Shown: positions 1-5,997 of the stretch, piece after piece | Layout of the letters: each line of letters begins with the position of its first letter | How positions within the stretch are numbered: the first letter of the stretch is position 1 | Origin: Burkholderiaceae bacterium | GTDB lineage: Bacteria > Pseudomonadota > Gammaproteobacteria > Burkholderiales > Burkholderiaceae_C | Reading direction: 5' to 3' | Length of the DNA stretch: 13,874 nt | NCBI GenBank assembly: GCA_017853735.1 | Contig: JAFMJA010000044.1 | Location: forward strand, 1-13,874 | The notes under the pieces: model-generated | What the model was told of the DNA's origin: nothing | The model's database searches: none | Seen by the model: the letters and a program-made list of their open reading frames with translations, nothing else | Position numbers and translations under genes: made by a program

Positions 1-537
1 CTGACTTTATTTGCACTATGTCCAATGCCCCGACTGCCGCCTTGCCTGACGCCCTTGGGGGGTTACCCTGGCGACGAAGACAAGGCGCGCGCCTTGTTTG
101 CCACTCTCGATCAGAAGAAGACGCTGCCCGATTTTCTGGCTTCTGTAGCCGCCCTGAAAGCCCGGCCCGAGTCCAATGGAAAAATCGGCGTCGTGGGCTT
201 TTGCTATGGCGGAGGCGTTGCCCACACTTTGGCCACCCGCCTGCCCGAGCTGGCTGCCGCTGTGCCCTTTTATGGCAACCATCCGCCGGCCGAAAGCGCG
301 GCGAATGTTAAAGCGCCCTTGCTGATCCATTTTGCGGAAAAAGATGACCGCATCAACGCAGCCTGGCCCAAATACGAAGCGGCACTCAAAGCTGCGGCTA
401 TTCCTCATACAGCCCATACCTATGCAGGCACCCAACACGGCTTCAACAACGACACCACGCCACGCTTTGACGCGGCGGCAGCCCAGCTGGCCTGGGACCG
501 GACCCTGGGATTTTTTGCCCAACATCTGATCGGGTAA
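1..537 (+). CDS. Dienelactone hydrolase family protein, N-terminally incomplete
   Basis: Alpha/beta hydrolase of the dienelactone hydrolase (DLH) family, cytosolic enzymes that hydrolyse lactones or esters using a Cys-Asp-His triad. All three are visible: the nucleophile motif GFCYGGG (Cys codon at 202-204), an Asp in AEKDDRIN and a His in TQHGFNN. The typical segment PLGGYPGDEDKARALF precedes the nucleophile by about 40 residues. Family members are usually 230-290 residues; about 170 are present from the first ATG at 25. The reading frame is open to the window edge, but its first codons (LTLFALCPMPRLPPC) do not look like the DLH strand expected there, so the 5' part is either cut by the window or damaged (see findings). 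The stop is at 535-537. The family assignment is firm; substrate, intactness and the true start are unknown. It lies outside the main operons. Confidence 0.7.
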   Translation: MTLFALCPMPRLPPCLTPLGGYPGDEDKARALFATLDQKKTLPDFLASVAALKARPESNGKIGVVGFCYGGGVAHTLATRLPELAAAVPFYGNHPPAESAANVKAPLLIHFAEKDDRINAAWPKYEAALKAAAIPHTAHTYAGTQHGFNNDTTPRFDAAAAQLAWDRTLGFFAQHLIG

Positions 538-541
538 GCGC

Positions 542-703
542 CGACTTGTCTTGAGGGACGGTGTAGCCATTCGCGAAGCCAGCAACCGGCTGGGGATTTC
601 TCGCAATACGGCCGAGGAGTACCTGGGGCAGCCCGTCCCGCCAGTACGTCTGTGCGTGCATCCGCGTGCGACGACCGAGTGTAATTATCAACAACCCTCA
701 TGA
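542..703 (+). pseudogene. Relic of an IS21-type transposase (IstA) N-terminal helix-turn-helix
   Basis: Translating from 542 gives RLVLRDGVAIREASNRLGIS followed by RNTAEEYLGQPVPPVR, ending at a TGA at 701-703. This matches the N-terminal helix-turn-helix pattern of IstA transposases (SIREIARxLGxSRNTVRxYL, then a Pro-rich segment). There is no start codon in frame before it, and no DDE catalytic domain or IstB follows. Only about 35 codons are recognisable, beginning five bases after the DLH stop. I read it as the eroded remainder of an insertion sequence. The helix-turn-helix pattern is short and shared with other transposases and resolvases, so the family assignment is moderate. Confidence 0.4.
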
Positions 704-880
704 CGATCGCGCAGCCTTACTGGCACCTACGGACACCTGAGGGTTCCTTTGAAAAACTTGGACAGCATCCTTGTGAGTTCGCGCCCTCCCAGCCAGCACC
801 TGAGCGTTAGATTCTAGGCTCTAGCCGAGTGGGAAAACTTTCAGATACCGCCAAAGCACTTTTGATCAAGCTGGAAAGAC

Positions 881-900
881 CCCGTGCTCGTGCGGGTTTT
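881..900 (+). terminator. Weak intrinsic terminator-like hairpin
   Basis: CCCGTGCTCGTGCGGG (881-896) can fold into a CCCG/CGGG stem extended by two G-U wobble pairs, followed by TTTT (897-900). It would separate read-through from the left from the promoter of tctC1. The stem is short and the T run is only four, so this is tentative. Confidence 0.3.
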
Positions 901-927
901 CCCCAATTATCCAGGCAGCACTGACCG

Positions 928-957
928 TTGACATAATTGTTTTAATAGTTTGACAAT
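928..957 (+). promoter_or_regulatory. Candidate sigma70 promoter of operon A
   Basis: A perfect -35 hexamer TTGACA (928-933) is followed, after 18 bp, by GACAAT (952-957), a 4/6 match to the -10 consensus. Transcription would start near 964, giving a leader of about 55 bases before tctC1. The -10 lies inside the 17-bp operator (943-959), so a bound regulator would block it. An alternative pairing is CTGACC (921-926) with TAATAG (943-948), spacer 16. The exact hexamers are uncertain, but a promoter in this AT-rich block is likely. Confidence 0.45.
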
Positions 958-959
958 TA
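943..959. promoter_or_regulatory. Candidate GntR/FCD operator, copy 1 (upstream of tctC1)
   Basis: TAATAGTTTGACAATTA is a near-perfect inverted repeat of form TAATnGT-nnn-ACnATTA. Its core GT-n3-AC with flanking T and A fits the pattern known for FadR-subfamily GntR operators. It is identical at 15 of 17 positions to the site at 5962-5978 beside the gntR gene. A further half-site TAATTGT lies at 934-940. Binding here would overlap the proposed -10 of operon A. Confidence 0.6.
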
Positions 960-1020
960 ACGTAGGCGACATCAATTCCTGAAGCGCCTCAACTTCAACC
1001 AGTCGACAGGTGCCCCCATC

Positions 1021-2043
1021 ATGTCCATCTTCCCGAAATCATCCCTTCGTGCTCTGGCCCAAACCACAGCCCGCAGCTTGCTACGCGGGGCCCTCCTGCC
1101 CGCGCTCTCCCTGGCCGTGCTGGCCACACCAGCGGCCTGGGCCCAGAAGTTCCCTTCCAAGCCTATCAAGATCGTGGTGCCCTACACACCTGGCACCGGC
1201 AGCGATGTGCTGGCGCGCACCATCGCTCAGAGCATCAGTGAGAAAACCGGGTTTTCGGTGCTGATCGAAAACCGCGAGGGTGCCGGCAGCCTGATTGGTA
1301 CCATGGCAGTCGCCAAGGCCGCGCCCGATGGCTACACCCTTCTAATGGCCGCCAACACTCTAGCCATTCTGCCCAGCCAGTCCGCCAAACCGCCGTTTGA
1401 CCCGGTCAAGGATTTCCAGCCCATCGTCAAGGTGGCCACCATCCCCTTCGTGCTCGCGGCCAACCCACAGGTCAAGGCCAACAATGCGCGTGAGCTGGTC
1501 GCCCTGGCAAAGGCCAACCCCGGCAAGCTGACATACGGAACGTCGGGCCCAGGCCCGGCGAAAAACCAGATGGAACTTCTCAAGCAGGCGGCGGGAGTAG
1601 ACATCCTCGAAGTGCCCTACAAAAGTACGGCACAGGCCATGACCGATCTGATGAGTGGTGAGTTGTCGCTGTTCCCCTCGGTGCTCTCGGTGGCCTTGCC
1701 GCACATTCAGTCCGGGCGCATCAAAGCCCTGGCCCTGATCGATGTGAAACGCTCGTCCCAGGTGGGCGATCTACCCACCGTGGTCGAAGAGCTCAACATC
1801 CCCAACTACACGCCCACACCGGTCTGGTACGGCTTTGTCGCGCCCGCACTGACCCCGCCCGACGTAGTGCTCATCCTGGCCGATCTGATCCAGAACGCCA
1901 TTAACACGCCCGAGGTGCGTACCAAACTCGCCACCCTGGGCGCACAGGTGACGCTAGCCGACAGCGTCCGCCTGGCGGCCGACATCAAGTCCGAATACCA
2001 AAGCTCGGCCGAACTGACCAAGAAGCTGGGCCTGGTCAAGTAA
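1021..2043 (+). CDS. Bug/TctC-family periplasmic substrate-binding protein (tctC1)
   Basis: Periplasmic receptor of the Bug family (tripartite tricarboxylate transporter TctC type), which binds organic or aromatic acids and passes them to a TctAB membrane pair or a sensor. A Sec signal peptide is evident: basic N-region, hydrophobic core LLPALSLAVLATPAA, likely cleavage AWA|QKF near residue 41. The mature protein starts with the family hallmark FPSKPIKIVVPYTPGTGSD, followed by ENREGAGSLIGTMAVAKA and PDGYTLL. Length 340 aa is normal with this long signal. The start is supported by AGGTG at 1008-1012, eight bases before ATG. First gene of operon A, 12 bp before the next gene. No TctA or TctB gene is in the window, so the membrane partner must be elsewhere. 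It is a clear paralogue of the protein at 9472-10482. The ligand is unknown. Confidence 0.93.
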   Translation: MSIFPKSSLRALAQTTARSLLRGALLPALSLAVLATPAAWAQKFPSKPIKIVVPYTPGTGSDVLARTIAQSISEKTGFSVLIENREGAGSLIGTMAVAKAAPDGYTLLMAANTLAILPSQSAKPPFDPVKDFQPIVKVATIPFVLAANPQVKANNARELVALAKANPGKLTYGTSGPGPAKNQMELLKQAAGVDILEVPYKSTAQAMTDLMSGELSLFPSVLSVALPHIQSGRIKALALIDVKRSSQVGDLPTVVEELNIPNYTPTPVWYGFVAPALTPPDVVLILADLIQNAINTPEVRTKLATLGAQVTLADSVRLAADIKSEYQSSAELTKKLGLVK

Positions 2044-2055
2044 GGACGGCTGCCC

Positions 2056-3213
2056 ATGCCCGCTTCTCGATTGCCGGCCTACAGCATCCCCGACCTACGC
2101 CGTCTGGCCCAGCGCAAGCTGCCACGCGGCCTGTTTGAATACGTCGATCGGGGCACCGGGGACGAGCAGGCTCTGGTGGGTACGCGGGACGCCATCCGGG
2201 CGCTGTGCTTTGAGCCGCGGGTGCTAGTGGATGTCTCGGCCCGCAGCACCCAAACCGAGTTCTTTGGCCAAGCCAGCCAGATGCCGGTGGCGGTGGCCCC
2301 AACCGGGGCCGCCGGACTGCTGTGGTTTGACGGCGAGATCGCCCTGGCCCGTGCTGCACGCGCAGCGGGCATTCCCTTCACCCTGGCCACCGCCTCCATC
2401 GTTTCCATGGAGCGCGTGGCCGCCGAAGCCGGCGGGCGGCTGTGGTTTCAACTCTATATGTGGCCCGAGCGCAGCTATTCGCTGGAGCTCATCGAGCGCG
2501 CCCGCCGCTGCGGCTTTGAAGCGCTGATGATCACCGTGGACACCCCGGTCGCACCACACCGCGAGTACAACCACCACAACGGCTTCTCCTTGCCCCTGCG
2601 CATCTCGCGGCGCAACGCGCTCGATGTTGCCAGGCACCCCGGCTGGTTTTGCAATGTGTTTGCTCGCTACCTGCTGCGCTCGGGCATTCCCACGCTCGAA
2701 AACTATCCATCTGAGCTGCGCAAACGCCTGAACGAAACCCAAACCCCGCCCAAATGCGACGCACTTAATTGGGATGACCTCAAGGACTTGCGCCACCGGT
2801 GGGACGGGCCACTGATCGTCAAGGGCATTTTGCGGCCCGAAGACGCAGAGCGGGCGCATGCCGCAGGCGCAGATGCAGTGCTGGTCTCCAACCACGGCGG
2901 TCGCAACCTCGACAGCTCAGTCCCACCCATGCAGGTGCTGCCGCGTGTGCTGGATCGGGTCGGCGCCCGCATGAAGGTGTTGGTCGATGGCGGCTTCAAT
3001 CGGGGCGGCGACATCGCCAAGGCTCTGGCCCTGGGCGCCGATGGCGTGCTGGTGGGCCGCGCCCCGCTGTGGGGCCTGGCCAGTGGCGGCGAAGCCGGTG
3101 CCCGCTTGGCACTGGACCTGCTGCACGACGAGCTGCTGCGCGTCATGGCCTTTACCGGCACCCCCCGCATTGAAGATTTTCAACCGAGCCTATTGCATGG
3201 CCAAACGTCCTGA
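2056..3213 (+). CDS. FMN-dependent alpha-hydroxy-acid dehydrogenase/oxidase
   Basis: A 385-aa member of the glycolate oxidase / L-lactate dehydrogenase / mandelate dehydrogenase family. These TIM-barrel flavoproteins oxidise an L-2-hydroxy acid to the 2-keto acid. Family residues are visible: FEYVDRGTGDE (Tyr29), the FMN segment VAPTGAAGLLWFDGEIALARAA opening at Val80, FQLYMW (Tyr134), ITVDTP, Arg169 in HRE, Lys256 in LIVKGI, catalytic His280 with Arg283 in SNHGGRNLD, and the phosphate-binding DGGFNRGGDI and GADGVLVGRAPLWG. The usual RERDxRNGF is REYNHHNGF here, a substrate-loop difference. SD AAGGA (2042-2046) lies nine bases before ATG. The long membrane-anchoring insert of some dehydrogenases cannot be assigned; the loop around 190-235 is the candidate. 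The electron acceptor (quinone or O2) and the substrate are open. In operon A it sits between a receptor and a Rieske oxygenase. Confidence 0.9.
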   Translation: MPASRLPAYSIPDLRRLAQRKLPRGLFEYVDRGTGDEQALVGTRDAIRALCFEPRVLVDVSARSTQTEFFGQASQMPVAVAPTGAAGLLWFDGEIALARAARAAGIPFTLATASIVSMERVAAEAGGRLWFQLYMWPERSYSLELIERARRCGFEALMITVDTPVAPHREYNHHNGFSLPLRISRRNALDVARHPGWFCNVFARYLLRSGIPTLENYPSELRKRLNETQTPPKCDALNWDDLKDLRHRWDGPLIVKGILRPEDAERAHAAGADAVLVSNHGGRNLDSSVPPMQVLPRVLDRVGARMKVLVDGGFNRGGDIAKALALGADGVLVGRAPLWGLASGGEAGARLALDLLHDELLRVMAFTGTPRIEDFQPSLLHGQTS

Positions 3214-3265
3214 AATCCACCAGAATTGGCCCGCGAACTTCAGCCCCACTCATCCCTCAAGCCCC

Positions 3266-3763
3266 ATGTCTGTATCCTCCCCCACTGCAGCGATCAGCGC
3301 CAGCGAGTTACAGGTCCTGCGCCAGTTCTTGGAAGACTACGCGGACACCCTGGATGCCCAGGACCTAGAACACTGGCCCGATTACTTCACCGAAGACGCC
3401 CTGTATCAAGTGATATCGCGTGAGAACCACGAAGCCGGTCTGCTGCATGCCACCATGCATTGCGACGGCCTGGGCATGATCCGTGACCGGGCCCAGGCGA
3501 CCCGCGAATGTACGGTGTACGAGCCGCGCTACCTGCGCCATTTTCTGCACGGCCTGCGCGTGCTCTCGCGTAGCGCCCAAGGCCTGGAAACCCGCTGCAA
3601 CTTTCTGGTGATCGAGTCCACCTCGGACGAAGAGCCGCGCGTGCTGCTAGTGGGCCAATACCTCGACACGGTGGTCCACACCGAACAAGGCATGCGGTTC
3701 AAGAAGCGCCTGTGCGTGTACGACAACTACCGCATTTACAACTCCCTGGTTTTTCCTGTCTGA
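3266..3763 (+). CDS. Aromatic-ring-hydroxylating dioxygenase, beta (small) subunit
   Basis: Small subunit of a Rieske non-heme iron oxygenase, a SnoaL/NTF2-like fold with a structural role in the alpha3beta3 hexamer. It carries no cofactor. 165 aa, normal for the family. Typical features: an N-terminal helix LRQFLEDYADTLDAQDLEHW, PDYFTEDALYQV, ENHEAGL, a central MIRDRAQATRECTVYEPRYLRHF and a C-terminal strand ending RIYNSLVFPV. The pattern (NHxxGL, DR, YExxRxRH) resembles the terephthalate dioxygenase beta subunit TphA3 as I recall it. I chose ATG 3266 because the family starts a few residues before this helix. An in-frame ATG at 3197 would overlap the preceding gene by 17 bp and add 23 unrelated residues. 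No clear SD precedes 3266. The stop is 7 bp before the alpha subunit; beta before alpha is the reverse of tph and ant operons. Confidence 0.88.
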   Translation: MSVSSPTAAISASELQVLRQFLEDYADTLDAQDLEHWPDYFTEDALYQVISRENHEAGLLHATMHCDGLGMIRDRAQATRECTVYEPRYLRHFLHGLRVLSRSAQGLETRCNFLVIESTSDEEPRVLLVGQYLDTVVHTEQGMRFKKRLCVYDNYRIYNSLVFPV

Positions 3764-3770
3764 GGCAGCC

Positions 3771-5015
3771 ATGAATCCAAACCCCACCTCCATCGACATG
3801 GCAACCTCGAGGCGCTGGCCCGAAGAAGGCATCACCCGCGTGCCCGCCTGGATCTATTCCGACCCCGGCCTGTTCCGACGCGAGCTCGACGAGTTTTTTG
3901 CCGGCGACAGTTGGAACTTTGTGGGCCTCGATTGCGAAGTGCCCGAGAAGGGTGATTACAAGCGGGCCTGGATCGGTGACCGTCAGGTCATCATCACACG
4001 CGATGCCGATGGCGTGCATGTGCTGGAAAACCGTTGCTCTCACCGGGGCGGTGCAGTGGTCTGGCAAAACAAGGGCCATGCCCGCATGCTCACATGCCCT
4101 TACCACCAATGGGGCTTCAACATGAAAGGCGAATGCCGGGGCGTCTCGCTCATCAAGGGGGTGCATGGTGAAGGCGGTATGCCGCCCGACTTTGACATGA
4201 AGCAGCATGGACTGCGACGTCTGAGGGTGGCGGTGGTGGGTGGCTCGGTGTGGGCCAGCTTCAGCGACACGGTACCCGACTTCGAAACTTACTGTGGCCC
4301 CCTGGCCATGAAACGTCTGCGCCGGCTCATGCCGGGCCGCCCGCTCAAACTGCTCGGCCACTCGCGCCAGCTGATCCCGTGCAACTGGAAGCTGTATTAC
4401 GAAAACAACCGCGACCCTTACCACGGCACGCTCTTGCACACCTTCTTCATCACCTTTGGTCTGTATCGTGCCGATTCACGCCACGACACTTCACCCGAGC
4501 AGGGCGGGATGCACTCGGTGAATGTGGCAGCTCCGGGCGACCGACAGGGCGATGGCAGCTTCACCAAGGAGCTCAAGCGCTTCAAGGATTTCAAGCTCAA
4601 CGACATGGAGGCCGTGAAGTTTGCCGATGAATACGGTGACGGCGAGATGACCGCCATGCAACTCTTTCCCAGTGCCTTCATCCAACAGCATGCGAATGTG
4701 CTGGCGGTGCGCCTAATCAACCCCAAGGGCGTGCGCGCAACCGAAGTCGATTGGACCTATTTTGGCTATGCCGATGACGATGCCGACATGCAGCGCATCC
4801 GCCTCAAGCAGGCCAATTTGCTCGGTCCCTCGGGTTTTGTGTCTATGGACGACAGTGAACTGCTCAAGCAATTGCAGCGCCAGGTGGACGGCTACCCGGA
4901 TTCCAAAGCCGTGCTTGAAATGGGTGGACGGGATGTGAAGCCACAGGTCACCATGGCCACCGAGGTGGGCCTGCGCGCCTTCTACGATTTTTATCGACAG
5001 CGCCTCGGGCTCTGA
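3771..5015 (+). CDS. Rieske aromatic-ring-hydroxylating dioxygenase, alpha subunit (TphA2-like)
   Basis: Catalytic subunit (414 aa) of a Rieske oxygenase that uses electrons from a separate reductase and O2 to hydroxylate an aromatic acid. The Rieske [2Fe-2S] ligands are Cys89 and His91 (RCSHRGG) and Cys109 and His112 (CPYHQW). The mononuclear iron ligands are His218 and His223 in ENNRDPYHGTLLH, with Asp361 in GFVSMDD; Asp215 is the inter-subunit bridging Asp. The best match I recall is terephthalate 1,2-dioxygenase TphA2: shared ITRVPAWIYSD, KGVHGEGGMP, LRRLRVAVVGG, WTYFGYADD, RLKQANLLGPSGFVSM, AVLEMGG. Arg314 aligns with TphA2 Arg309, but Met395 replaces Arg390, so the substrate probably is not a para-dicarboxylate. 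SD GAGG (3762-3765) lies five bases before ATG. Last gene of operon A, convergent with gntR across 33 bp. No reductase or ferredoxin gene is in the window. Confidence 0.92.
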   Translation: MNPNPTSIDMATSRRWPEEGITRVPAWIYSDPGLFRRELDEFFAGDSWNFVGLDCEVPEKGDYKRAWIGDRQVIITRDADGVHVLENRCSHRGGAVVWQNKGHARMLTCPYHQWGFNMKGECRGVSLIKGVHGEGGMPPDFDMKQHGLRRLRVAVVGGSVWASFSDTVPDFETYCGPLAMKRLRRLMPGRPLKLLGHSRQLIPCNWKLYYENNRDPYHGTLLHTFFITFGLYRADSRHDTSPEQGGMHSVNVAAPGDRQGDGSFTKELKRFKDFKLNDMEAVKFADEYGDGEMTAMQLFPSAFIQQHANVLAVRLINPKGVRATEVDWTYFGYADDDADMQRIRLKQANLLGPSGFVSMDDSELLKQLQRQVDGYPDSKAVLEMGGRDVKPQVTMATEVGLRAFYDFYRQRLGL

Positions 5016-5048
5016 AACCGCGCCCCAACGCAACCCCAAATTCGGCGC

Positions 5049-5894
5049 TCAGCGGGTGCGGGGCGAGCGCCGCACATTGGTCATCGACAGGGCCGTGCGC
5101 GCGGGCTTGTTGAGCACCTCGATCGTCATGCGACCTTTATAGGCGGTAAGCACCAGATCGCGCATGTGCTCAATGTGGGTGCGCCAATAGCGCTCCACCT
5201 CATCCGCCTTACCCGCACGGATCAGAGTCACCGCATGCTCGCGGGTACGCAGACTCTCCTGGCGCAATTTGTCCACGTTCGCCTTGTCGCGAGTTTTTTC
5301 GGTCACATGGACGTGCTGGCGACGGATCAGGTCATGGATCAGCGAAGCCAGCAAGTGCAAGGTGTTGTTGCCACAGTTACGGGTGATCAAGAGCGAAAAA
5401 CCTGCACTCAGATCGGCATAGAGTGCCAGATCGTTTTGCGCCGCCTGGCGCGCCTGCTTGATGTTGTCTTCCAGTTGCGCAATCGCCTTGAGGTCGCGCT
5501 GCTGGGCCATAAGGGCGGCCGCTGGGGGCTCCAGCACCGTGCGGGCAAACCACACATCAGGCAGCGTGGTGTCCTCGATTTGCAGATACACCCCCACCTG
5601 ACGCGACAAGGCGCCCAGATCAATCGAGCTCACCCGCGCCCCACCGTGCTTGCCCCGGCTGATAGTGATCAGCGATTCGGATTCGAGCAGGCGCAAGGCT
5701 TCGCGCATGGTTGGACGCGAGATCTCAAACTCGGTCTGCAACACGTTCTCGGGCTGCAGCTTGTCACCTTGCTTGAGCTTGCCGGTGACAATCTGGCGGC
5801 GCAATTCTGCAGCCACCAGTTCGGCGGCTTTGGGCTTTTTGGCGGACGTGTAATCGCCAGGTCGTTGGGGTGTTGGAAACGGCATGTGGCCCAT
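5049..5894 (-). CDS. GntR-family (FadR/FCD subfamily) transcriptional regulator
   Basis: Transcription factor of 281 aa with an N-terminal winged helix (about 22-90) and a C-terminal all-helical FCD effector domain (about 112-252). The DNA-binding part shows LRRQIVTGKLKQGDKLQPE and the recognition region ISRPTMREALRLLESESLI, then ISRGKHGGARV. FCD domains usually bind a metal through D-x3-H plus two later His; here the first pair is Ser163 and Ser167 (SAGFS), while His220 and His240/His243 remain. Start: ATG at 5894 is preceded by GGTGAT at good spacing; a TTG at 5918 and an ATG at 5885 are alternatives. It is divergent from operon B across 103 bp that hold two palindromes, and a near-identical site precedes operon A. 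I infer control of both operons, and probably autoregulation, by the pathway substrate or a CoA ester. Confidence 0.93.
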   Translation of the reverse strand: MGHMPFPTPQRPGDYTSAKKPKAAELVAAELRRQIVTGKLKQGDKLQPENVLQTEFEISRPTMREALRLLESESLITISRGKHGGARVSSIDLGALSRQVGVYLQIEDTTLPDVWFARTVLEPPAAALMAQQRDLKAIAQLEDNIKQARQAAQNDLALYADLSAGFSLLITRNCGNNTLHLLASLIHDLIRRQHVHVTEKTRDKANVDKLRQESLRTREHAVTLIRAGKADEVERYWRTHIEHMRDLVLTAYKGRMTIEVLNKPARTALSMTNVRRSPRTR

Positions 5895-5928
5895 TATCAC
5901 CAATCGGCTGCTGGCCAAAAAATAATTT

Positions 5929-5950
5929 TCTAAACAGTTGACTATTTAGA
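5929..5950. promoter_or_regulatory. 22-bp palindrome in the gntR/operon B divergent region
   Basis: Arms TCTAAA (5929-5934) and TTTAGA (5945-5950) flank CAGTTGACTA. Nine of eleven base pairs are symmetric. The core GT-TG-AC has a 2-bp centre, unlike the 3-bp centre of the other sites. It covers the -35 of the operon B promoter and lies upstream of gntR, so it could serve gntR autoregulation or a second regulator. Confidence 0.5.
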
Positions 5951-5965
5951 GCTTCTCGCCATAAT
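5938..5965 (+). promoter_or_regulatory. Candidate sigma70 promoter of operon B
   Basis: TTGACT (5938-5943, 5/6 match) and CATAAT (5960-5965, 5/6 match) are separated by 16 bp. Transcription would start near 5972, leaving about 26 bases of leader before the ATG at 5998. The -35 lies in the 22-bp palindrome and the -10 overlaps the 17-bp operator, an arrangement typical of repression by steric block. Confidence 0.55.
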
Positions 5966-5978
5966 AGTTAGACAAATA
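5962..5978. promoter_or_regulatory. Candidate GntR/FCD operator, copy 2 (upstream of operon B)
   Basis: TAATAGTTAGACAAATA has the GT-n3-AC core of FadR-subfamily operators and is identical at 15 of 17 positions to the site at 943-959. It lies next to the regulator's own gene, the usual place for a GntR site, and overlaps the -10 of operon B. Confidence 0.62.
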
Positions 5979-5997
5979 GAAATTCTAGATACACCCC

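Larger units (their letters stand above)
538..1020. other. 483-bp region without an intact gene
   Basis: Between the hydrolase stop and tctC1 there is no convincing open gene on either strand. Its recognisable contents are the IS21-type relic (about 542-649), a stretch near 704-880 in which I recognise nothing, a weak hairpin with a short T run (881-900), and an AT-rich promoter/operator block (928-959). The AT-rich block stands out against the GC-rich surroundings. It marks the left border of the catabolic cluster. Confidence 0.6.

Noticed and set aside
16..606. Minus-strand open frame opposite the hydrolase
   Set aside because: Antisense of a clear DLH domain; composition and lack of motifs indicate a shadow frame caused by high GC.
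720..750. Inverted-repeat ends of one transposon, comparing 730-746 with 13648-13664
   Set aside because: Only GTGTCC and scattered bases are shared in opposite orientation; no target duplication or longer inverted repeat could be found by eye.
2987..3265. Upstream extension of the oxygenase beta subunit
   Set aside because: Most of it is an out-of-frame reading of the hydroxy-acid dehydrogenase; family length and N-terminus fit ATG 3266.
5166..5933. Long plus-strand open frame of 255 codons opposite gntR
   Set aside because: It is the antisense shadow of the GntR gene, with no recognisable domain, and it runs through the promoter palindromes.
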